Source of the DNA: a virus
DNA: 64,000 nt
Virus record (IMG/VR): IMGVR_UViG_3300040959_000769
Span: 1 to 64,000 of that record
Strand: one strand, 5' to 3'
Within the stretch, counting starts at the first letter, position 1, and every line of letters begins with the position of its first letter. This document shows, piece after piece, positions 8,824-17,951 of the stretch. The notes beneath the pieces are model-generated. The model was not told the DNA's origin, did no database searches, and saw only the letters and a list, made by a program, of their open reading frames with translations. The position numbers were made by a program, and so were the translations under genes.

Positions 8824-11800
8824 ATGGCTCCACGTCTACGGCAAGAACCGTACAACTCAAACGCCGTTGACGCTGACAATGACGGCATCGTTCAAGAAGG
8901 CACTGCCTTTGAACGTCCAGCAGCAACAAACATCGTTGACGAGTTTGGACGGATTATCAGCGAAGGCATGCAAAGCATGTCTCGTGGATCAGGATGGCGC
9001 GTAGTTGACGGTGATGGAAACGATGTCACCTATACCCCCACTTACAGCAGGGATGGCGGTGCCCCAGATCTGCCTCCACGACCACGTTCAGCAATCGGTT
9101 CAACGCTTGGCGAGTCCAGAGGAACGCTTGGAGCAACCAGCGGAGGAACACTTGGTCAACGGTCAGGATCGCTCGGAGATGGAAGACCAGACGCTCCAGC
9201 AGTAACACCTGAAATAGTAAACGCCCCAGATGTTGTCCCCGACACGCAAGGTGGAACCGCTGATGTTGTTCCAGGTTCCACAGCCAAAGGTCAGGCTTTC
9301 CGTCAACGTGTTGCTGATGCTGGCGGTTTCGACATCACAGACAATGACAGCGACGAGTATCGCGCATACGCTCAAGATCTTAGAGACAGAGGAGTGCTCG
9401 GCTCCGGATATCGCCCTGCTCGCAGCAGACAAGAACAATCAGAACACTTCAAAAAGCAAACTGAAGGAATTCGCTCACACGTTGACAAACAACTAGCTGA
9501 TCCAAACTTGCCAGACGCAAAACGTCAACGATATGTGGAACTAAAACGACGTCTTGATGCAGGAGAAAGTGTTGAAGATCTTGCAAGAGAAACAGCTCGT
9601 AAACATCGAGCAGAACTTAACGACGAAGAAACCCAAGTAAGAATTGATTTCTCGGCAGGCATCCTTGACCAGATAATAGGTTCAGGAGGATTTGTATCTT
9701 CAGCGGACGACACAGCTCAAGACGTATCGTCAGCCGGTGGAGCAGGATCTACCAGAAATCAGCACGAAGCAGCGCTCGGGATCCCGCCATCTCTAGGGGC
9801 AGATGGAAGACCGGTTTCTGGATACATAGTTTCAGGAAGCATGCATCGAGCACGAACCGACGGGGGAGTGCAAAGCGCAGGATTCAACCCGGACCTTGGC
9901 GACGCCGACCAAGATGAAGCCGTCCGCCGAGTCAACATGATAGGTGCCTACGGAGACAGTTTCGTAGTTCTCAAGAAAAACAACATTAGGGATAGGTCAG
10001 CGACTGGGCATGGGGACGCTGTTTCCTACGGATCTGCATTTGGTAAAACCTTTGATGGCGATGAAGAAGATTCAATTACCTCACTATTCAACGACGTTGG
10101 AGGCACGCTACGAGGATCCAATGGCGACGCGAACCGCATGGCGGACACACTGGCATGGGGAGTCAGCGAAGACGACCTCGGCGGGCTTGCACGTCAAACC
10201 GGTAGCGAATCCTCCACGATGAAAAAAGGTATTCAGTCAACAGAGGGATACCAAGAAACCTTCATTACGGGTGGTATCGGCTTGGAGGACATCCAAGAGG
10301 TGAGTCTTCCGGCAGGCATGGATGAGCCTTTCGCTACGGTCACCGGCAAAAAATTTGATGGCGTAAGCAGTATCAATGTCTCTTCGGTCAATGATGAAGC
10401 GCGGAGATCGGGAATGCAGCAAATGTTGATGGACGACAGCGTGACAGCATTCCTCACACCAGAAGAAACCGAGCAGCTCAGAGAAGCAATTGCCGGTGGG
10501 ATATCTGATGCTGTCTGGGAACAAATGAAATCCGGCGGTACGACAACAAGCCTCACCCATATGCGTCGCCTACAAAAACGTGAAGAAATACGTCAACGCC
10601 TTGCGGAAAAAGGTTTTGACGGAAAAGTCACATTTGGTTTCAGCGGACAACCACCAGGGCTTGACTTAGAGAACCCGAACAACCCTGCATTCGCATCAGT
10701 TGCGGGCAGGAACCCAGAAACCGGCTTTGACGCTCTGGGAATGATCACAGCCGACAGAATCAGAGGGATACTCCCGCAAATTAAAACAATTCCGTTTGCA
10801 GGGATTGAAACAAAAGCAGCGAAACTAAAACTCGAGCCCTACAACCCCGACGCTATCGACGGCGACAATGACGGAATCGTCCAAGAAGGCACAGCATGGG
10901 AACGACCAGCAACAACGCTCATCGTTGACGCACTCGGCTTCGCAATGGACTACGGCAAAATGTCAGCCACCCGCATGCCTGGACAAACAATCGTTGACGC
11001 TGACGGCAAGCCAGTGAACTACACGCCGTCCTACATGAAAGAGCCAACCAAAAAACCTGACGGACCACCGCTCCACGGAATATCGTCACTCCGCGATATC
11101 GCCGACGGCTCACCAATTGCTAAACCACCGAAGCCAGCAAAAGAACCCAAAAAACAGCCGTCACTGTTTGGTCTGCCCCAAAAATGGAAACCCGCACAAA
11201 AAGCGAAGTTCCAAATCCCGAAACAAGAGTACGACACACCTCTCCTCGGCGAAGTCATGGTGACCGACGGGATTGCCGACACCTCTAAAGCTCTGCGCGA
11301 CAAAAAAGATGGGCGCTACTTCAAAGAACGACGCAAACTACACAAAGCCATCGTCCAGTTCCACCTTGATAAAAGCAAACCTAAAAAAGAAGGCGAACCC
11401 AAAACTGTCTACTTCCTCGGCGGAGGTCCAGGTTCCGGCAAAACATCCATGTTCAAAGCCGGAACTCTCGGCGTAGATCCAGACACAGTCAGAATTGACC
11501 CGGATGAAATCAAAACAATGATTCCGGAATACCGGAAATGGCTTGACGAAAACTACGTTGAGTCCGCTGGCATGGTTCACAGTGAATCAAAACACATCAC
11601 CGAACTAGCAACAGCATCACTCATCGACAGCGACTCCGACATGGTGTACGACACCACCGGAGACGGAAACTATGCCGGGATGCGCGACAGAATTGAAGAG
11701 ATGCGTCGTAACGGTCACAGCATTGTTGCCCGCTACACGACCATCTCGAAAGCCAAAGCACACCAAATCAACCAAGAACGATTCAAGGAAACTGGTCGGA

Positions 11801-12858
11801 AAGTACCTGGACATCAAGTTGACCACGTCCACACACAAGTATCAATCAACGTCATGCGAGCAATCGCAGACGGACTCTTTGACGACCTAGAACTGTACGA
11901 CAACGAAGATTTCCCGAATGAACCAAAACTGATCCTCAGCGTCAAAAATGGCGAACTTGAAATACTTGACAACGACAAAGTGAAAGATTTCATCGCAAAA
12001 GCAGGTCCAGGTCTGCAACCAGGTCGCAAATCTTCCGACCCGATGCATCTGACAACAAAATCAGCAGTAGAAGCAGGTCTTGAATCTTTAGAAAATTCCG
12101 GATCAGAAGCCGAAATAGCAGCATGGAAATTTTATAGAGGTTCCGGATACAGAAACATCAACGGAACACTCCGAGACCCCAACTTCATTGAAGACGACGC
12201 TCAATACAATGAGATAGTTGACGCAATCACAGCAATTGACGAACTGTTCAACAACCACAGCGTCTCTGTCATGGCACCCACAACTGTATACCGAGGCACA
12301 GTTGACACATTTAGGGCAGACGACGTCCCCGAGGAATACCTTGACCAACTATCCGAAATAATTGCTAAAACTAAACAGTCCGGCGGAAAACCAATCCTTC
12401 AAGACAGAGAATCACTCGAAATCATCGCAGACGCAATGAACGCAGGGATTGATCCGAAAAAACCGTTCACCTACACAGAAGACGGATACATGTCAACAGG
12501 AAGGGAAGTCCTAGACGCTCAAAGTTTCGCCGCAGGAGCAACACTCTCCCCAGAGCTACTTGAATCAATCGTTCAAGAGGAAGACCTGACTGGGATACCT
12601 GTCGTCATGGAAATGTCCGTTCCACCAGGAACGCGATTTGTCGCAGGTCAAACAATGGAAAGCGAATCCGTGTTTGACCGAGGAACCGGAACACGAATCA
12701 TGCGATACGAAGTTGTTGAAGGACCGGAAGGAAAATTCCACATCCGCGCATACGCTGAAATGAAACCCGCCAAAGGAAAACCACCAAAACTTGAAAAAGT
12801 TGACCTGCCCGAAGGCGAACAAACAAACATCATCTTTGATGATGACGACGCAATGTGA
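8824..12858 (+). CDS. Giant two-module effector-like protein: zeta-toxin-like kinase plus ADP-ribosyltransferase
   Basis: 1344 residues. Two units each open with the same ~80-residue header: EPYN then a DxDxDG calcium-type loop (DADNDGIVQEGT at 16-27; DGDNDGIVQEGT at 679-690), ERPA, and later V-D-DG-V-YTP-Y. Unit 1 (to ~660) is unassigned, with GYGDSF-type segments and ETFITGGIGLEDIQEV. Unit 2 carries a zeta-toxin/AAA_33-like kinase (Walker A GGGPGSGKT 866-874, then RIDPDEIK) and a C-terminal ADP-ribosyltransferase with the R-S-E triad: Arg1157 (YRG), Ser1224-Thr1225, and Glu1279-x-Glu1281 followed by RGTGTR. No signal peptide. Virion-packaged or injected effector is inferred, not shown. Confidence 0.8.
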   Translation: MAPRLRQEPYNSNAVDADNDGIVQEGTAFERPAATNIVDEFGRIISEGMQSMSRGSGWRVVDGDGNDVTYTPTYSRDGGAPDLPPRPRSAIGSTLGESRGTLGATSGGTLGQRSGSLGDGRPDAPAVTPEIVNAPDVVPDTQGGTADVVPGSTAKGQAFRQRVADAGGFDITDNDSDEYRAYAQDLRDRGVLGSGYRPARSRQEQSEHFKKQTEGIRSHVDKQLADPNLPDAKRQRYVELKRRLDAGESVEDLARETARKHRAELNDEETQVRIDFSAGILDQIIGSGGFVSSADDTAQDVSSAGGAGSTRNQHEAALGIPPSLGADGRPVSGYIVSGSMHRARTDGGVQSAGFNPDLGDADQDEAVRRVNMIGAYGDSFVVLKKNNIRDRSATGHGDAVSYGSAFGKTFDGDEEDSITSLFNDVGGTLRGSNGDANRMADTLAWGVSEDDLGGLARQTGSESSTMKKGIQSTEGYQETFITGGIGLEDIQEVSLPAGMDEPFATVTGKKFDGVSSINVSSVNDEARRSGMQQMLMDDSVTAFLTPEETEQLREAIAGGISDAVWEQMKSGGTTTSLTHMRRLQKREEIRQRLAEKGFDGKVTFGFSGQPPGLDLENPNNPAFASVAGRNPETGFDALGMITADRIRGILPQIKTIPFAGIETKAAKLKLEPYNPDAIDGDNDGIVQEGTAWERPATTLIVDALGFAMDYGKMSATRMPGQTIVDADGKPVNYTPSYMKEPTKKPDGPPLHGISSLRDIADGSPIAKPPKPAKEPKKQPSLFGLPQKWKPAQKAKFQIPKQEYDTPLLGEVMVTDGIADTSKALRDKKDGRYFKERRKLHKAIVQFHLDKSKPKKEGEPKTVYFLGGGPGSGKTSMFKAGTLGVDPDTVRIDPDEIKTMIPEYRKWLDENYVESAGMVHSESKHITELATASLIDSDSDMVYDTTGDGNYAGMRDRIEEMRRNGHSIVARYTTISKAKAHQINQERFKETGRKVPGHQVDHVHTQVSINVMRAIADGLFDDLELYDNEDFPNEPKLILSVKNGELEILDNDKVKDFIAKAGPGLQPGRKSSDPMHLTTKSAVEAGLESLENSGSEAEIAAWKFYRGSGYRNINGTLRDPNFIEDDAQYNEIVDAITAIDELFNNHSVSVMAPTTVYRGTVDTFRADDVPEEYLDQLSEIIAKTKQSGGKPILQDRESLEIIADAMNAGIDPKKPFTYTEDGYMSTGREVLDAQSFAAGATLSPELLESIVQEEDLTGIPVVMEMSVPPGTRFVAGQTMESESVFDRGTGTRIMRYEVVEGPEGKFHIRAYAEMKPAKGKPPKLEKVDLPEGEQTNIIFDDDDAM

Positions 12859-12866
12859 GAAATGAA

Positions 12867-13187
12867 ATGGCAAAACTAACCGGCATCGACCTAATCAACG
12901 GAAGTGGCGACAACCGTTTCGCCTTCAGCCTCTCAGCGATGCGACGCGAAACAAGCACTGACGAAACCACGCCTGAAGAAAGTTACGACGACTTCATTTC
13001 TTCAATAGCGGGAGAAACAGAACCAAAAACCAACCGAGCCAAATACGATGCCGCTAAATTAAAACAAGGCGAATACGTTTTACAGCCAGCATGGTCACCA
13101 ACACACATACCGTCAAAGAACGAAACTGTTTTCCATCTTGACGATGAAGATGATGTACCATCAACTAATAGTGAGGCTGAAACCTAA
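12867..13187 (+). CDS. Small acidic protein following the giant effector gene
   Basis: 106 residues from the ATG at 12867; a GTG 12 nt earlier would overlap the upstream stop. It opens MAKLTGIDLINGSGDNRFAF and ends in an acidic, probably disordered tail. Not recognised. Because it sits within 10 nt of the giant gene it may be its partner (chaperone, immunity or packaging factor), but nothing in the sequence proves this. Confidence 0.6.
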   Translation: MAKLTGIDLINGSGDNRFAFSLSAMRRETSTDETTPEESYDDFISSIAGETEPKTNRAKYDAAKLKQGEYVLQPAWSPTHIPSKNETVFHLDDEDDVPSTNSEAET

Positions 13188-13407
13188 TCCCGGCGAATTG
13201 GCATGGCTTGGACTCATCCTGTACATCGTCACATATGACCTCATGGCAGTCCGAAAGGGTATTCATACCCTTTCCAAAGCATTTCATATCATCACACTGA
13301 ACAAAATCGGTCAATCCGTTTTACTCATAGTATGGTCATACCTCACCGTACACCTATTTTATTGGCTACCAGCGAAGTATGACCCACTACGAAGATGGCG
13401 TATCTGA
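13150..13407 (+). CDS. Small membrane protein with two transmembrane segments
   Basis: 85 residues from the ATG at 13150 (ATG at 13153 is also possible). A hydrophobic segment starts at LAWLGLILYIVTYDL and a second covers SVLLIVWSYLTVHLFYWL, with a short basic loop between, then KYDPLRRWRI. The pattern PGELAWLG...YD and the terminal KYDP resemble a small membrane-protein family common in actinophages. It overlaps the preceding gene by 38 nt and stops 3 nt from the convergent gene. Confidence 0.65.
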   Translation: MMYHQLIVRLKPNPGELAWLGLILYIVTYDLMAVRKGIHTLSKAFHIITLNKIGQSVLLIVWSYLTVHLFYWLPAKYDPLRRWRI

Positions 13408-13410
13408 ACG

Positions 13411-13620
13411 TCACACGTGACTGTTTGACAAAGAGCCTCCCACATGCCAAGAGTTACATTCTTGGCACCGGTAGCCATGGAACACTTCGTGATACTTGCG
13501 TCGCATCCGACGAGCCTGCGCATCGGCACCGCTGCGAGAATAACGCTGCTTGCCTGTAAGTGAGCAAACCCCTGCGCTCTGCGGAGCGGGGCAACCGAAA
13601 TCCCTACGCTTGTGACGCAT
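13411..13620 (-). CDS. Small zinc-knuckle phage protein
   Basis: 69 residues from the ATG at 13620, chosen because AAGGAGGTGA lies 5-6 nt upstream and the start overlaps the previous stop (TGATG). Basic N-terminus, then YRCQECNSWHVGG, the short C-x2-C/WH motif found in many small phage proteins. Function unknown. Confidence 0.65.
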   Translation of the reverse strand: MRHKRRDFGCPAPQSAGVCSLTGKQRYSRSGADAQARRMRRKYHEVFHGYRCQECNSWHVGGSLSNSHV

Positions 13621-14459
13621 CACTCACCTCCTTGGTGCTCGAACATGGCTTCCGTACGGGCAATCGCTTCCAACTCGTCACGTTCGTCCTGTGCGTACCG
13701 TTCACGATCAATGTCCAAGTGCTGTGCCTGCCACTCGTTGAAGAAACGCTGAACGAACTCGGGGACAGGGAAATAGTTCGCACCGCCATGATCAGCAACT
13801 GGTGCTACGCCGTCCAACATTTGGGCGTCATGGTCGCATGTGATGTCGTACACACCGAACTTGTTTGTCCTGTAACACGTCCACAGTACGTTCTCGTACG
13901 TGATTTGTACAAAGTCTCGTGACGAACTGATGGAACAGTTCCGGGTGAACACACCGCCGTTCAAAGTGAGATCCTGATATCGCAAACCAGGGTCCTTCTC
14001 TTGCGAGATCACAGCGTTGCCAGCGATGCATGTCAGTCCACGAATAACGATGTCGTCGCCGGTGACGCGGGCGTGCCCTCCAACACGGCATTCGCCTTCC
14101 AAACGAACCTCTCCGGACACAACAGCGCAATCAGAGACATGAGCACCACCAAACAGCATCAGATATCCCGACAAATGAGCTTCGCCGGACACCATCGCCT
14201 GATCCGAGATCGACACGTTCTTCTCAACCATTGCGCTTCCCGAAACCAGCGCCTCGTTCATCAGCGTGCCGTCACAGTAAGCGTTTCCGCTCACCTGTGC
14301 TTTCGGACCGATTGCAGCGTTTGGTCCAATTGCTGCTTCTGACGAAATTGTTGCACCGTGCGCCACCTTCGCTGAAGGATGAACACCACAATTCGCCTTG
14401 TATCGCAGTAACGCCATCACGTTTGCGCCTCGCGGCTTGTTGTTTGATGAGAACATCAT
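13620..14459 (-). CDS. Left-handed beta-helix (hexapeptide repeat) protein
   Basis: 279 residues. From about residue 25 to 165 there are repeated hexads of the [LIV]-G-x-x-[AV]-x type (HPSAKV, HGATIS, GPNAAI, GPKAQV, SGNAYC, SGSAMV and more), the left-handed beta-helix fold of LpxA-like proteins and of some phage structural or adaptor proteins. After the helix comes a globular part and a charged C-terminal helix. No acyltransferase catalytic His is evident, so a scaffold or virion role is as likely as an enzyme. Confidence 0.7.
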   Translation of the reverse strand: MMFSSNNKPRGANVMALLRYKANCGVHPSAKVAHGATISSEAAIGPNAAIGPKAQVSGNAYCDGTLMNEALVSGSAMVEKNVSISDQAMVSGEAHLSGYLMLFGGAHVSDCAVVSGEVRLEGECRVGGHARVTGDDIVIRGLTCIAGNAVISQEKDPGLRYQDLTLNGGVFTRNCSISSSRDFVQITYENVLWTCYRTNKFGVYDITCDHDAQMLDGVAPVADHGGANYFPVPEFVQRFFNEWQAQHLDIDRERYAQDERDELEAIARTEAMFEHQGGE

Positions 14460-14623
14460 GATTATCTTTTTCTTTCTGGGCTTTCGCCCGGTTGTTTGAC
14501 CTCTCGGGATGAGGGGTCTGCCTTTACATCTTTGGGATTAGCCCTCCCATAAGGGTTTTGAGAAAAAAATTTCCCTCTCTACTTCTTGAAGACGTGCTGT
14601 GACCGTCAAAATGAAAGTGATTT

Positions 14624-14893
14624 TTACAATTTGTCAAGTTTTTTGAGGGTTTTTTTGAAATCAAGGACTTCTTTCCTTAAATATTGAGCAGATTCTGTTG
14701 ACATTGTCTCTGTGTTCATTGCTGTGTCGTCGTCGTACCTCTGTTTTTCGAGTACTTTCTGGCGTTTCGTGGATGACAGTGATGCCATGTGTTTTAGTCG
14801 CTTGTTGTGGCATGTTTGGCAGAGGGAGAATGCGACGCCGACGGTTGTGTGGCATTTGATGCATTGTTCGATGTGTTCTTCGTGTGTGTTCAT
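14624..14893 (-). CDS. Small protein with double C-x2-C zinc site
   Basis: 89 residues with Cys11/Cys14 (CIKC) and Cys25/Cys28 (CQTC), spaced like a small zinc ribbon, followed by a basic helical tail. AAGGAG lies 6 nt before the ATG. Function unknown. Confidence 0.65.
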   Translation of the reverse strand: MNTHEEHIEQCIKCHTTVGVAFSLCQTCHNKRLKHMASLSSTKRQKVLEKQRYDDDTAMNTETMSTESAQYLRKEVLDFKKTLKKLDKL

Positions 14894-15216
14894 TTTTTTC
14901 TCCTTGCGATTACATCATTCCAATTAGCCCCATTGGGTCTGTTTGTGTTCGTGTGGTTGGATAATCCGTCCGGGGTGCTGTGATTGGTCAGTTTTTGTTC
15001 GCTAAGGATCCCCATGTCGCTGTTGTGGGGGTGGTGGTCACCTTTTGACACCAACTGGTTGACATTTCGTGTTTGGTGGCGGTAGTGTTCGTGTGATGTC
15101 TATTAGCAACTGTTTTTTGGGGCGGGGGGCGCAGACTCTTGCTGCGTGCCCGTGCAATCGAGTAACATCACTGCACATCAACAAACCGACAGACCCCTAA
15201 AAATTTTTTTTCACAC
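14894..15216 (+). promoter_or_regulatory. Gene-free stretch with promoter ahead of tRNA-Lys
   Basis: No convincing gene. The plus strand is G+T-rich up to about 15130 and then turns A+C-rich. A promoter is visible at 15059-15088: TTGACA, 18-nt spacer, TAGTGT. It would transcribe the tRNA and probably the oxygenase operon behind it. Confidence 0.6.
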
Positions 15217-15288
15217 ACCCCTCTAGCTCAATGGCAGAGCAGTAGGCTTTTAACCTATTGGTTGTGGGTTCGAGTCCCACGGGGGGTA
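15217..15288 (+). tRNA. tRNA-Lys (anticodon TTT)
   Basis: A full cloverleaf can be drawn: acceptor ACCCCTC (15217-15223) pairs with GGGGGGT (15281-15287), D stem GCTC/GAGC, anticodon stem GTAGG/CCTAT around loop CTTTTAA, and T stem GTGGG/CCCAC with loop TTCGAGT. Discriminator is A; CCA is not encoded. AAA lysine codons are frequent in the A-rich genes that follow, which would fit a need for this tRNA. Confidence 0.95.
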
Positions 15289-15321
15289 CTCAATGTGTAT
15301 AAATCTATCCGAAAGAGTGTG

Positions 15322-15999
15322 ATGATGGAAAATATTTTCACCCACCAACTAATAGCAGTGAATATTTATACAACCATGTTGGATAACGTCGACAACCAGC
15401 AAATCATCGACGACATCGACCAACACGGACACCCACCCAAACTTGACACCATCCCACAACACGGAATCGACTCACACAGCTACCACGAAGACACCGTCAT
15501 CCCACAAACACAAGCAATACACCAACTAGAACAACAAATAATTCACGCCGTCAACGAAGTAACAAAAACCAGCAACAAAATCGACGCAATCTGGGCCCTC
15601 CACCTCAACCAACACCAATCAGTGATGGCCCACACCCACAAAAGTAACCAACACATCAACCACGACGAATACTGGTCAATCGCCTACTACCCAGAAGCAC
15701 CAGAACACCCCGCAGACCTCATCTTCCACACCACACACAACAACACCATCGACAACACACACCGCATCACACCCAAACCAGGGCTACTCATCATCTTCCC
15801 CTCATACATACTGCACTACACCGACCGGCAACAACAACCACAACGCCGCACCGTCATCAGCGCAAACCTCCACCCAACAAAACCAACAACAACAAACAAC
15901 GCCGACTGGACCCCATACAAAAAACGTCCAATAATCGTCAACCAAGAACTAGCCGACAAATACAAAGAACAACAACGAAAAGGATGGCGCTACGGATGA
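15322..15999 (+). CDS. Putative 2-oxoglutarate/Fe(II)-dependent oxygenase (PF13759-like)
   Basis: 225 residues from ATGATG at 15322. The double-stranded beta-helix signature is visible: HTH at 104-106 in the metal-binding position, then a strand with D and F, GLLIIFPS at 154-161, His165 (ILHYT) and Arg176 ahead of ISAN at 180-182. This ordering matches the phage 2OG-Fe(II) oxygenases of the PF13759 type. Substrate unknown; being translationally coupled to a nuclease-like and a cytosine-methyltransferase gene suggests DNA or nucleotide oxidation. Very A+C-rich coding strand. Confidence 0.7.
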   Translation: MMENIFTHQLIAVNIYTTMLDNVDNQQIIDDIDQHGHPPKLDTIPQHGIDSHSYHEDTVIPQTQAIHQLEQQIIHAVNEVTKTSNKIDAIWALHLNQHQSVMAHTHKSNQHINHDEYWSIAYYPEAPEHPADLIFHTTHNNTIDNTHRITPKPGLLIIFPSYILHYTDRQQQPQRRTVISANLHPTKPTTTNNADWTPYKKRPIIVNQELADKYKEQQRKGWRYG

Positions 16000-16541
16000 A
16001 AAACACACCCATCCGCATCCAACTCACCCCAAAACAAATCCAACAAACAAACGACTGGGTACAACAACAACAAAACAACAAACGCAACACAAACGTCCCA
16101 GACCGAGCATTCGACCACAAACAAACAAGCTACAACATCGCCCTCATCGGAAAACTCGGCGAAGTAGCCGCACAACAAACATTCGGCGGCACCATCGACT
16201 GGAACATCTACCCACTCGGCGACGACGGCAACGACCTACAACTAAAACACCACACAACCCTCGTCAAAACAAACACCTACCAAGGCAACCCAAAAAACGT
16301 CCACCTCATCATCAACACACTCCAAGAAGTCCAAAAAACACAAGCCGCAATCCTCGTACACCTACAAGGCGACAAACACCAACCAACAAACCCCAACAAC
16401 ACCTGGGAAATCTGCGGCATCATCAGCACCACCAAATACCTCAAACACCACAAAACACTAAACTACGGACACGGCACCCGCACCTACATAGAAAAACACC
16501 ACCTCACACACCCACACACCTACAAAGCGATGTACCCATGA
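15996..16541 (+). CDS. PD-(D/E)XK-type nuclease-like protein
   Basis: 181 residues; start chosen for the ATGA overlap with the oxygenase gene. The core order GKLGE (Glu56), GDDGNDL (Asp80) and VKT (Lys91), followed by strands VHLIIN and AAILVHL, fits the PD-(D/E)XK fold used by restriction and repair nucleases. The next gene, again by ATGA, is a C5-methyltransferase, so this could be the cutting half of a restriction-modification pair. Sequence divergence is high; the fold call is from motif spacing only. Confidence 0.55.
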   Translation: MKNTPIRIQLTPKQIQQTNDWVQQQQNNKRNTNVPDRAFDHKQTSYNIALIGKLGEVAAQQTFGGTIDWNIYPLGDDGNDLQLKHHTTLVKTNTYQGNPKNVHLIINTLQEVQKTQAAILVHLQGDKHQPTNPNNTWEICGIISTTKYLKHHKTLNYGHGTRTYIEKHHLTHPHTYKAMYP

Positions 16542-17770
16542 CACAACCAACATTCGGATCACTATTCGCAGGAGTCGGAGGATTCGACCTCGGCTTCGAA
16601 GCAGCCGGATACACCTGCCAATTCCAAGTCGAATGGGACAAAAACTGTCGCCAAATCCTAGACCACAACTGGCCACACGTCCCCAAATGGGAAGACGTCA
16701 ACAACGTCCACGGAGCCGACCTCCCACCCGTAGACATCATCACCTACGGATTCCCCTGCCAAGACCTATCAGTAGCCGGAAAACGCGCCGGACTAGACGG
16801 AGACCGATCAGGACTCTTCTTCCAAGCAATCCGCATCATCCACGAAATGAGAGAAGCAACAAATGGAAAATACCCAAAAATCGCTGTCGCCGAAAACGTC
16901 CCAGGACTCCTCAGTGCCGACAAAGGCGCTGCAATGGCAAGATGCCTTGACACGCTGGCCGAAATCGGGGCACTGGTCCAAGAATGGCACATCCTGGACG
17001 CACAATGGTTCGGAGTACCCCAACGACGGCGCAGAATCTTTCTCACATCTATCTTCGATCCTACAACCGCCCAACGAAGTCCCCAACAAATATTCCCTGT
17101 CGCAAAAAGCGGCACAAGGGATCCTAAGGAGAGCAACAAGACGAGGGAAACAACTCCCCCCACTCCTCAACACAGCACTACAACACCTAGCCAACCAACC
17201 GTCTACGTAAAAGCAAAACGCGCCCAAAACAACACAGACGACGAAAGTTGGGAAACAAACCGCCCCAACCCAACACTCAACGCCTTCGACCAAGGCGACA
17301 CACGCACCACAACCACAATCGTCTACACCCCACAACCCATCGGCTTCTCCCACACACAAGGACTAGACGCACAACCCTCCACCCAATCATTCCCAACACT
17401 CAGAACCGGCGGAGCCGGACACGCAGTCGCACAACCCATCGGCATCCACGGCAAAAACATCGGACGCCAAGACAAAAACACCAGCAACGGCGCAGGCTGG
17501 ACACAAGAAAACGACCCCATGTACACACTCACCACCGTAGACATCCACGCCATCGCCGACGAACAAGCACAACACACCCAACTCGCAGTACGACGACTCA
17601 CACCACTCGAATGCGAACGACTAATGGGCTGGCCAGAAAACCACACACTCCACCGCGCCGACGGCAAACAAAACTCCGACTCACAACGCTACAAACAATG
17701 CGGAAACGGAGTCGCCGCACCAGTCGCAAAATGGGTCGCCACCCACCTCAAACCACTCATACAAATCTAA
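16538..17770 (+). CDS. DNA (cytosine-5) methyltransferase
   Basis: 410 residues with the ordered C5-MTase motifs: I SLFAGVGGFDLG (8-19), IV GFPCQDLS with catalytic Cys74, VI AENVPG (118-123), VIII QRRRRIF (162-168), and near the C-terminus ERLMGWP and GNGVA (motif X). The target-recognition region (about 180-330) is long, low in complexity and A+C-rich. It would methylate cytosines to protect phage DNA, or mark them for a further step by the neighbouring oxygenase. Confidence 0.95.
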   Translation: MTQPTFGSLFAGVGGFDLGFEAAGYTCQFQVEWDKNCRQILDHNWPHVPKWEDVNNVHGADLPPVDIITYGFPCQDLSVAGKRAGLDGDRSGLFFQAIRIIHEMREATNGKYPKIAVAENVPGLLSADKGAAMARCLDTLAEIGALVQEWHILDAQWFGVPQRRRRIFLTSIFDPTTAQRSPQQIFPVAKSGTRDPKESNKTRETTPPTPQHSTTTPSQPTVYVKAKRAQNNTDDESWETNRPNPTLNAFDQGDTRTTTTIVYTPQPIGFSHTQGLDAQPSTQSFPTLRTGGAGHAVAQPIGIHGKNIGRQDKNTSNGAGWTQENDPMYTLTTVDIHAIADEQAQHTQLAVRRLTPLECERLMGWPENHTLHRADGKQNSDSQRYKQCGNGVAAPVAKWVATHLKPLIQI

Positions 17771-17798
17771 CCAAAACACACACCACCACCAAAAAAAA

Positions 17799-17951
17799 AT
17801 GGACACCCCACAACGCATCAAACAAATACGACAACTCGTATCACAACTCCCAAACGACCACAACAAACACGTACTCAACCGCATCACAGACCTACTAGAA
17901 CACATCACAAGAACAGATAAATCTAACCAGAATACGCCGAACCAAAAATAA
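17799..17951 (+). CDS. Short hypothetical protein at the end of the methyltransferase operon
   Basis: 50 residues (MDTPQRIKQIRQLVSQLP start) predicted as two basic helices. No clear ribosome-binding site, but codon choice (nearly all A/C) is the same as in the three genes before it. Could be a real fourth operon member. Confidence 0.45.
   Translation: MDTPQRIKQIRQLVSQLPNDHNKHVLNRITDLLEHITRTDKSNQNTPNQK

Noticed and set aside
13560-14342. Plus-strand frames across the beta-helix gene
   Set aside because: They lack pattern or ribosome sites, while the minus frame has clear hexapeptide repeats.
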